Shown here in pieces: positions 57,502 through 64,000 of a stretch of 64,000 nt of DNA. The notes below the pieces were generated by a model. It was given only the letters and a program-made list of their open reading frames with translations. It made no database searches and was not told where the DNA came from. A program made the translations under genes and the position numbers. The stretch's first letter is position 1, and each line of letters begins with the position of its first letter. The stretch lies in contig DATKBT010000027.1 of assembly GCA_035546295.1 (NCBI GenBank), positions 54,732-118,731 of the forward strand, written 5' to 3'. The stretch comes from DATKBT01 sp035546295. Lineage in GTDB: Bacteria > Acidobacteriota > Thermoanaerobaculia > Multivoradales > Multivoraceae.

Positions 57502-58584
57502 ATGCTCCAGATCCGCGACCTGGTGAAGATCTACCCCGGCCCGGTCGCGGCGCTGCAGGGCGTCGACCTCGAGATCCCGCTCGGGATGTACGGGCTGCTC
57601 GGCCCCAACGGCGCAGGCAAAACGACCCTGATGCGCATCCTGGCGGGGCTGCTCGAGCCGACCTCGGGCGAGGTGCTGCTCGACGGGGAGGACGTGCTCG
57701 CGCACCCGGAGCGCGTCTGGTCGCGCCTCGGGTACCTGCCCCAGTCGTTCGGCTTCTACCCGAACCTGACCGGGCGCGAGATGCTGCTCCACCTGCTCCG
57801 GCTCAAGGGCGTCTCGTCGCAGGGAGCTTCCGACGCGCGCAGCCTCGGCAGGCTCGCCGACGAGCTGCTCGAGCGGGTCAATATGACCTTTGCCGCCAAG
57901 CGCAAGGTCAAGGGCTACTCGGGCGGCATGCGCCAGCGCCTGGGGATCGCGCAGGCGATCGCGGGCGACCCGCGTCTGATCATCGTCGACGAGCCGACGG
58001 CGGGGCTCGATCCCGAGGAGCGGCTGCGCTTCTACCGGCTGCTCGCCGAGCTGGCCGAGGAGCGCACCGTGCTGCTCTCGACCCACATCGTCGAGGACGT
58101 CGCCGTGCTCTGCCCGCGCTTCGCCGTGATCCGTCACGGCAAGCTGATCGCGACGACCACCCCGAGCGCGGCGCGCCGGGAGCTCGAGGGCAGGATCTAC
58201 GAAGGCCTCGCCGACATGCTCCAGCTCGCCGAGTTGCGCGCCACGCGGCGGATCACCCAAGCGCACCTGGTCGAGGGCCGCAACCTCGTGCGCGTCTACC
58301 AGCCCGACGGTGATCCGCCGCCGGGCTTCCGCCCTGCGCAGCCGACCCTCGAGGATGCCTACCTGCTGCTGATGCAGGGCGCGGCCGGCCGCACCGGGGA
58401 GTCGGCGGCGCAGACCGCGGCCTCGGCGGACTCGGCCGACTCGTCGGCCACCGATGCCTCGTCGGACGCCGGAGCGTCGGCGGACGACAGAGCGTCGGCG
58501 GACGACAGAGCGTCGGCGGACGCCGGAGCGTCCGCGGTCGAGCCGCGGACCGAGCTCGGCATCGGCTCGGAGGACGAGCCGTGA
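57502..58584 (+). CDS. ABC transporter ATP-binding protein with repetitive tail
   Basis: A 360-residue ATPase. Walker A GPNGAGKTT at residues 34-42, signature YSGGMRQR, Walker B LIIVDEPTAGLD and the H-loop STHIVED are intact. After about residue 310 the tail is Ala/Ser/Asp-rich, with ASADDR repeats encoded by an 18-bp tandem repeat (58474-58527). The stop overlaps the permease/peptidase start (GTGA), pairing it with the next gene. It likely powers the fused permease; the substrate is unknown. Confidence 0.93.
   Translation: MLQIRDLVKIYPGPVAALQGVDLEIPLGMYGLLGPNGAGKTTLMRILAGLLEPTSGEVLLDGEDVLAHPERVWSRLGYLPQSFGFYPNLTGREMLLHLLRLKGVSSQGASDARSLGRLADELLERVNMTFAAKRKVKGYSGGMRQRLGIAQAIAGDPRLIIVDEPTAGLDPEERLRFYRLLAELAEERTVLLSTHIVEDVAVLCPRFAVIRHGKLIATTTPSAARRELEGRIYEGLADMLQLAELRATRRITQAHLVEGRNLVRVYQPDGDPPPGFRPAQPTLEDAYLLLMQGAAGRTGESAAQTAASADSADSSATDASSDAGASADDRASADDRASADAGASAVEPRTELGIGSEDEP
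58474..58527 (+). repeat. 18-bp tandem repeat in the ABC ATPase tail
   Basis: Three units of GCGTCGGCGGACGACAGA, the last diverged (GCGTCGGCGGACGCCGGA), in frame and encoding ASADDR. Confidence 0.9.
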
Positions 58585-61500
58585 GGCGGCTCCTCACCGT
58601 CGCCCGCTGCGAGCTGCGCGCGCAGCTCCGCCGTCCGATGCTCTGGATCCTGCTGCTGATCGTCGGGCTGCTCACGGTCGGCCTCTCCACCGGCAACGTG
58701 ACCGTTTCCTCGGGCGACTCCTCGGTGGGAGGCGACAAGGCGTGGCTCAACTCGGAGTTCGCGGTTACCCAGGTGGTGACGATCCTGTGCTTCCTGTTCT
58801 TCGCCTTCTTCTCGACGATCGCCGCCGGCATGACCGTGATCGAGGACGAGGAGACCGGCATCGGCGAGATCCTGCACGCGACGCCGCTGCGAGCGCGCGA
58901 GTACGTCTGGGGCAAGTTCCTGGGCGTGCTCGGGGCGCTCACCGTGATCCTCGCCCTGCAGATGCTGGTGAGCATGCTGGCCCTCCAGCTCATGCCGGTC
59001 GACGACGCCGAGGAGGTGCGGGGTCCGTTCCGCCTGCTCGCGTATCTCAGGCCGTACCTCTTCTTCGCCTTCCCCACCCTGATCTTCTTCGCCGGCGCCG
59101 CCTTCGCCATCGGCGAGCGGAGCCGGCGGCCGATCGTGATCTTCGTGCTGCCGGTGGCGGTGGTCATGGCGTGCGTCTTCTTCCTGTGGAGCTGGACGCC
59201 GAGCTGGCTCGACCCGCGCGTCGACCGGCTGCTGATGGTGCTCGACCCCGCCGGCTTCCGCTGGCTCGACCGCACCTGGATGGCGGTCGATCGCGGTGTG
59301 GCGTTCTTCAACACCAGCTCGGTCTCCTTCGACCTCTGGCTGCTGCTCAACCGCGCCTGGATCGTGGGCCTCGGCCTGCTCGGCGTCGCCCTGAGCGTGC
59401 CGCACCTGCGCGGCGTCATCGCGGGCCGGACGCGGACGTCGCGGCGGCGGCAGCGGAAGGAGCGGCGACGGCAGGAGGCGGAGAGTGCGGCACCGGCCGA
59501 GGCGGTCCCGGCCGCCGACCTCGAGCAGCGTCGGCTCGGCGAGCTCGCGATGACCTCGAAGCCGCCCGGGTTCCTCGGCTCGCTCCTCCCCGTGCTGCGC
59601 GCCGAGCTGCGCGAGCTGCGCAACCAGCCAGGCCTCTACCTGTTCGTGCCTCTGATCCTGCTGCAGGTGATCCAGGCGTCGGTGTTCGCCATCGGCGCCT
59701 TCGACACCCCGCTGCTGCTCACGCCCGGCACCATCGCGGTGCGGACCATGAACACGCTGACCCTGCTGGTGTGCCTGCTGCTGCTCTTCTACACCGTCGA
59801 GTCGCTCGATCGCGACCGCGCCAGCGGGCTCGCCTCGATCCTGTGGGCGACGCCGGCGAGGAGCGGCGCGATGCTGCTCGCCAAGGCGCTCGCCAATTCG
59901 GTCGTCGGCCTGGTGATCGTGCTCGCGGCGCTGCTCGCCGCCTGGATCGCGCTCGCGATCCAGGGCGAGGTGCCGTTTCGGCTGGGACCCTTCACGATCG
60001 TCTGGGGTCTGCTGCTGATCCCCACCTTCGTGTTGTGGACGACCTTCGTCGCGGCGGTCTCGAGCGTGGTGCGCGAGCGCTACACCACCTACGGCATCGC
60101 GCTCGGCGCGATCCTGGCGACCGGCTACTACCAGTTCCGGGGGGACATGTTCTGGGCCTTCAACTGGAACCTGTGGTCGGCGATCACCTGGTCCGACATG
60201 GGCACGCTCGAGCTGTGGCGCACTCAGCTCGCCATCAACCGCCTCACCGCGCTGGGCGCCGCTCTGTTCTTCGCCGTGATCGCGGTGCGTTTCTTTCCGC
60301 GGCGCGAGCTCGACGCCGGCCGCATCGTCCAACGGCTGCGCCCGCCGGCGCTCGCCCGCACCGGCCTCCGGCTCCTGCCGGTCGCGCTGCCCGCGCTCGC
60401 CGGCGCCCTGGTGCTCGGCTGGCAGGTGCGGCACGGCTTCCAGGGGGAGCTCGCCGAGAAACGATCCAAGGACTACTGGCGCCAGAACCTGGCGACCTGG
60501 CGCGATTGGGAGGGACCCGCGATCGCCCACGTCGACATCGATCTGGAGCTCGAGCCGGCGCGGCGCGCCTTCTCGGTCGAGGGGAGCTACCGGCTCCGCA
60601 ACGACCACCTGAAGCCGGTGCGAGAGCTGCTGCTCACCATCGACCGCGACTGGATCGAGCCCGCCTTCACGCTCGACGGCGAGAGCGTCGAGCCGCAGGA
60701 CCGCTCCGGGCTCCAGGTCTTCGAGCTCGAGGAGCCGATGCAGCCGGGCGACGAGCTCGAGCTGGGCTTCGCCCACTCCGGCCGGGTCCCGCGGGGAGCC
60801 ACCAAGAACGGCGGGGGCGCGCCGGTGTTCATCCTGGACTCCGGCGTGGTCCTGCACACCTTCGGCCCCAGCTTTCTGCCGGTCCTCGGCTACCTGGAGA
60901 GCATCGGCGTCGACGAGGACAACCGCTACGAGCCCCGCGAGTACGCGCCGGGCCGGCACCGCGAGGTGCTGGCGAGCGCCTTCGGCGTCGAGCGTCCCTT
61001 CACCACCCGCGTCGAGATCACGCTGCCCGAGGACTTCACCGCCAACTCGGTCGGCGCCCTGGTCTCCGAGCGCGTCGAGGACGGCCGCCGCACCGTGGTC
61101 TGGGAGAGCGACCACCCGGTGAAGATCCTCAACGTGGTCGCCGGGCGCTGGGCGGTGCGGCGCGCCGGCGGCACCGCGGTCTTCTACCATCCGGAGCACT
61201 CCTACAACGTCGACGAGATCTCGGCGGCCCTGGAGGCCGCGCGCGAGCACTACTCGGAGTGGTTCCATCCCTACCCCTGGCGCGAGCTCAAGCTCAGCGA
61301 GTTCCCCAACCTCGCGACCTACGCCCAGGGCTTTCCCACCAACGTCACCTTCTCGGAGGGAATCGGCTTCCTCACCCGCTCCGATCCGCGCTCGAACGCC
61401 GCCTTCCTGGTCACCGCCCACGAGGCCGCGCACCAGTGGTGGGGCAACCTGGTGACCCCGGCCGAGGGCCCCGGCGGCAACGTGCTCTCCGAAGGCATGT

Positions 61501-62189
61501 CGCACTACTCGACCCTGCTGCTCCAGGAGCAGGTGCTGGGCGAGCGCTACCGCATCCAGTTCGCCAGGGCGATCGAGTCCCGCTATGCCGAGAACCGCCA
61601 GGTCGACTCCGAGCGGCCGCTGGTCGAGGTCGACGGCTCGCGCGCCGGTGACACCACCGCGACCTACGACAAAGGGGGCTGGGTGATGTGGATGCTCCAC
61701 GACCTGATGGGCCGGGAGAACGCGCTCGCCGGCCTCCAGGACCTCCAGCGGCGGTTCATTCCCGGCCCCGACCATCCGCTGCTCGAGGACCTGGTCGAGA
61801 CGCTGCGCCCCTACGCCCCCGATCCCGAGGCCTACGACGCGTTCGTCGAGCAGTGGTTCTTCGACGTCGTGGTGCCCGAGTACCGGCTCCGCGACGCCGA
61901 GGCGAGCCGCAGCGGCGACGGATGGGAGGTCACCGTGGAGGTCGAGAACGTCGGCACCGGCCGTATGCCGGTGGAGGTGGCGGCGACCCGCGGGACGCGC
62001 TTCCCCGACCAGGACGAGGACGGCGCACCGGCCGAGCCGTACCGTGAGGCGCGGGCGACGGTGGTGCTCGACGCCGGCGCCAGCGAGACGGTGAGACTGC
62101 GCACCGACTTCGAGCCCGAGAGTCTGCTGGTCGATCCCGACGCGAAGGTGCTGCAGCTCGGAAGGGAGAAGGCGGTCGCGCGTCTGTGA
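58581..62189 (+). CDS. ABC-2-type permease fused to M1 aminopeptidase
   Basis: A 1202-residue fusion starting at GTG 58581. The first about 620 residues hold two sets of roughly six membrane helices each (LWILLLIVGLLTVGL; VVTILCFLFFAFFSTIAAGM; FVPLILLQVIQASVFAIGAF; LTLLVCLLLLFYTVES), an ABC-2 permease duplicated in one chain. The remainder is an exported-facing M1 zinc peptidase: HEAAHQWWGN (His947, Glu948, His951) and Glu971 in LSEGMSHYS, one residue further than the classical X18 spacing. Preceding ATPase completes the transporter. The permease/M1 fusion is a recognised architecture in Acidobacteriota and Bacteroidetes, but its role is unclear. Confidence 0.92.
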   Translation: MRRLLTVARCELRAQLRRPMLWILLLIVGLLTVGLSTGNVTVSSGDSSVGGDKAWLNSEFAVTQVVTILCFLFFAFFSTIAAGMTVIEDEETGIGEILHATPLRAREYVWGKFLGVLGALTVILALQMLVSMLALQLMPVDDAEEVRGPFRLLAYLRPYLFFAFPTLIFFAGAAFAIGERSRRPIVIFVLPVAVVMACVFFLWSWTPSWLDPRVDRLLMVLDPAGFRWLDRTWMAVDRGVAFFNTSSVSFDLWLLLNRAWIVGLGLLGVALSVPHLRGVIAGRTRTSRRRQRKERRRQEAESAAPAEAVPAADLEQRRLGELAMTSKPPGFLGSLLPVLRAELRELRNQPGLYLFVPLILLQVIQASVFAIGAFDTPLLLTPGTIAVRTMNTLTLLVCLLLLFYTVESLDRDRASGLASILWATPARSGAMLLAKALANSVVGLVIVLAALLAAWIALAIQGEVPFRLGPFTIVWGLLLIPTFVLWTTFVAAVSSVVRERYTTYGIALGAILATGYYQFRGDMFWAFNWNLWSAITWSDMGTLELWRTQLAINRLTALGAALFFAVIAVRFFPRRELDAGRIVQRLRPPALARTGLRLLPVALPALAGALVLGWQVRHGFQGELAEKRSKDYWRQNLATWRDWEGPAIAHVDIDLELEPARRAFSVEGSYRLRNDHLKPVRELLLTIDRDWIEPAFTLDGESVEPQDRSGLQVFELEEPMQPGDELELGFAHSGRVPRGATKNGGGAPVFILDSGVVLHTFGPSFLPVLGYLESIGVDEDNRYEPREYAPGRHREVLASAFGVERPFTTRVEITLPEDFTANSVGALVSERVEDGRRTVVWESDHPVKILNVVAGRWAVRRAGGTAVFYHPEHSYNVDEISAALEAAREHYSEWFHPYPWRELKLSEFPNLATYAQGFPTNVTFSEGIGFLTRSDPRSNAAFLVTAHEAAHQWWGNLVTPAEGPGGNVLSEGMSHYSTLLLQEQVLGERYRIQFARAIESRYAENRQVDSERPLVEVDGSRAGDTTATYDKGGWVMWMLHDLMGRENALAGLQDLQRRFIPGPDHPLLEDLVETLRPYAPDPEAYDAFVEQWFFDVVVPEYRLRDAEASRSGDGWEVTVEVENVGTGRMPVEVAATRGTRFPDQDEDGAPAEPYREARATVVLDAGASETVRLRTDFEPESLLVDPDAKVLQLGREKAVARL

Positions 62190-62297
62190 GGACGGGAGCC
62201 GGCGAAGGGAGCACCTCGGTCGGTCGCGGCGCGCGCACGCCGTTCGCGGCCGCCCGGTCCGAGCCGGCGCCGCGGCGCCGGCTCGGAACGCCGGCTC

Positions 62298-63698
62298 TCA
62301 CTCGACCGGCGCGGCCGGATCCAGCAGATCCTTCTCGCGGGTCGCCTCGCGCTCGGCGTTGATCGTCTCCGCCAGATGGGCGCGCTCGGCGCGCGGCGCG
62401 GGTGCGATCTCGGGGCTCGGAGGGGCGGCAACGCGCTCGCCGGCGCCTGGCGATCGGACCGCGGGGACGGGCGCGGACGGCTTCACCGTGGGCGCCGGCG
62501 CCTCGCGCCCGTCGAGCTTGACCCGGTAGATCGGCTCGGGCATCTCGACGCCGCCCGCGTCGAGGGCGAGCTTGAGCCGGCGGATCGCCATGCTGTGCAC
62601 CTGGAGGAAGTCGTGCTGCCGCTGATCGACCCATCCGAAGTAGCGGATCGGGACGTTGGAGTCGCCGAGGGCCTCGACGCGCGCGCTCGGCGGAGGGTCG
62701 GCCATCACGCCCTGCATCTCCTCGAGCGCCGCGATGCCCAGACGCTGAGCCTCGGCCAGATCGGCGTCGACCGAGACGCCGACGACGATCGCGAACCGGC
62801 GGGTCGGATTGCGGCTGTAGTTGAGGATGGTCGCCTTGAACACCTGCGAGTTCGGCAGCCGCAGGTGGTTGCCGTCGAGCGTCATCAGGATCGTGGCGCG
62901 CGAGGTCAGCCGGATGACCAGCCCCTCGTTGCCGTCGATCACCACGTGGTCGTTCGGGGCGAAGGGCTGGCGCAGGCTGAGCAACACGCTCGAGATGTAG
63001 TTCTCGGCGAGGTCCCGGAACGCGAAGCCGATCGCGATTCCCGCGATGCCGGCGGTGCCCAGCAGCGCGGCGACGAGCGAGGTCGCCTCGAGCAGCTCGA
63101 GAGCGACTAGCGCCCCCAGCGCAACGATCACCAGCACCACGACCTGGCGGGCCAGCTCCTGGGCGAACGGGTTCCTCACGAAGCGCGCGAACGGCGCGCG
63201 CCATCGGCTGATGGCGCGCGCGAGCAGAACGAACAGCACGAAGACGAGCACCGAGAGACCGAACAGCGGCAGGTAGGCGACCAGCTCGAGGATCCGTCGT
63301 TCGCTCTGCTCGAGCGTCGCGCGCAGGCGCGCGCCGGGGTCGACCTGCACCTCGATCGCGTCCTCGACGCCGGCGACACCCTCGGTGCGGCGCGCGATCT
63401 CCAGCGCGCGCTCCGACGCCTCCGTGCTCTCCACCTCGCCTTCGAGGCGAACGATTCCGGCCTCGACCGAGATCGTCACACCCTGGAGGCCGCTGAGCCG
63501 CTCGAACCGTTGGCGCAGGCCCTCGGCGATCGCGCGATCGGCTTGCGGGCTGGTCTCGGCACCGAGCTCCTCGGCGAGCTCCACCTCCTCCTCCTGCCCC
63601 GTCGCCAGCGACGGGAGGAGCGCCGCCGAGAGCGAACCGGCGAGGACGAGGAGACCCGCGATCCGACGACGTGGCGAGCGTGCACGGAGTCGACGCAA
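62298..63698 (-). CDS. Mechanosensitive channel (MscS) with N-terminal BON domain
   Basis: About 466 residues from TTG 63698. A signal-like start (IAGLLVLAGSLSAALLPSLA) is followed by a BON domain (about residues 40-110: GVTISVEAGIVRLEGEVEST), helices (FGLSVLVFVLFVLLARAI; VVVLVIVALGALVALELLEA), the pore-lining MscS signature (LLGTAGIAGIAIGFAFRDLAENYISS) and the beta domain (FAPNDHVVIDGNEGLVIRL). The C-terminal tail is proline/alanine-rich. The start is uncertain: no good ribosome binding site, and the upstream frame to 63884 is basic and unlike the family. BON domains usually bind phospholipid; the fusion may sense envelope tension. Confidence 0.85.
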   Translation of the reverse strand: MRRLRARSPRRRIAGLLVLAGSLSAALLPSLATGQEEEVELAEELGAETSPQADRAIAEGLRQRFERLSGLQGVTISVEAGIVRLEGEVESTEASERALEIARRTEGVAGVEDAIEVQVDPGARLRATLEQSERRILELVAYLPLFGLSVLVFVLFVLLARAISRWRAPFARFVRNPFAQELARQVVVLVIVALGALVALELLEATSLVAALLGTAGIAGIAIGFAFRDLAENYISSVLLSLRQPFAPNDHVVIDGNEGLVIRLTSRATILMTLDGNHLRLPNSQVFKATILNYSRNPTRRFAIVVGVSVDADLAEAQRLGIAALEEMQGVMADPPPSARVEALGDSNVPIRYFGWVDQRQHDFLQVHSMAIRRLKLALDAGGVEMPEPIYRVKLDGREAPAPTVKPSAPVPAVRSPGAGERVAAPPSPEIAPAPRAERAHLAETINAEREATREKDLLDPAAPVE

Positions 63699-64000
63699 GG
63701 CTTGGAGGGTATCACCCGAACAGCGAGCCGGAGCGGGCTGGTGGTGTTCTCCACTCCTCGGCGAGTAGGAGTCGGGTCGCGCCGTGCCACGTGAGCAGGC
63801 TGGCCTGGTCCGACCCCCGGCCCAGCCCCTCGCGGCGGCTCGCCGAGCCTGTCGAGTGGCCCGCAGCTTGCACGGATGTTGCAAGACAGTGCGCGTGGAT
63901 CGGGCGGCCCGAATCGCGCTGGTTCGAACCGGTGACCCGTTCGAACGCGCTCTCGCCCGCAGCGCCGCCCGATCCGTTCCCCAAAGGGCTCGACCTGCTT
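63699..64000. other. Right-edge stretch without a gene
   Basis: No supported gene. Two 10-bp palindromes, GGTTCGAACC (63921-63930) and CGTTCGAACG (63938-63947), lie eight bases... centre to centre 17 apart, and could form a protein-binding site or a pair of small hairpins. Confidence 0.4.

Noticed and set aside
63921..63930. GGTTCGAACC resembling a tRNA T-arm
   Set aside because: No acceptor, D or anticodon stem flanks it, and a second TTCGAA palindrome follows; it is not a tRNA.

Overview
The window looks like chromosome from a high-GC Acidobacteriota bacterium, possibly the Thermoanaerobaculia. The basis is the combination of several VWFA-related Acidobacterial-domain proteins, an Oar-like TonB receptor with an N-terminal carboxypeptidase-regulatory-type domain, a remnant of an Acidobacterial duplicated orphan permease (ADOP), CRTAC1/FG-GAP and long TPR proteins, and an ABC permease fused to an M1 aminopeptidase. 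The lineage is inferred from gene content only. No rRNA, tRNA, CRISPR array, integrase or intact insertion sequence was seen.

Layout. 0.2-3.5 kb: an LLM-class flavin oxidoreductase and a secreted S9 peptidase. 3.6-15.9 kb: a plant-polysaccharide locus with a GH67 alpha-glucuronidase that carries a 16-copy DPPxx repeat, then leftward a TonB receptor, two GH3 enzymes and a LacI regulator. 16-23.2 kb: a tightly packed exported-protein operon, TPR-TPR-CRTAC1-VWA. 23.3-27.7 kb: a decayed or rearranged stretch with DoxX, a broken MBL-like gene, a broken PQQ-type propeller and a 5'-truncated ADOP permease meeting the propeller head to head. 27.7-31.2 kb: a receiver, KaiC-like ATPase and hybrid histidine kinase operon with 4-base overlaps. 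31.4-41.1 kb: a five-gene leftward operon of a lipoprotein alkaline-phosphatase-superfamily/TPR protein, VWA, TPR, VWA and VWA. 41.1-46 kb: the Entner-Doudoroff genes edd, divergent from eda-zwf-pgl. 46-53 kb: an AAA/DUF4143 ATPase, then a sodium/solute symporter, a small membrane protein and a secreted clan-A-like glycosidase. 53.3-57.5 kb: a frameshifted M1 aminopeptidase, a Uma2 remnant, an FGE-like gene and a hairpin-rich spacer. 57.5-63.7 kb: an ABC ATPase, an ABC-permease/M1 fusion and a BON-MscS channel protein.

How parts fit together. The TonB receptor promoter (TTGACA, 17 bp, TACGGT) is followed at once by TGAATCGATTAACCC. A 14/15 match, TGAATCGTTTAACCC, lies in the edd/eda divergent promoter, and a weaker TAAATCGTTT lies just upstream of the symporter. 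This suggests that one LacI-type repressor, plausibly the one encoded at 7.1 kb, coordinates oligosaccharide import, depolymerisation (GH67, GH3, GH3) and sugar oxidation through Entner-Doudoroff.

The least explained part is the pair of exported VWA/TPR loci. Three of the four VWA proteins share an N-terminal segment, a degenerate metal site, a YRDKS motif and a conserved C-terminal domain. They sit with TPR proteins and a Thr-type alkaline-phosphatase-superfamily lipoprotein. This is the best candidate in the window for an undescribed system.
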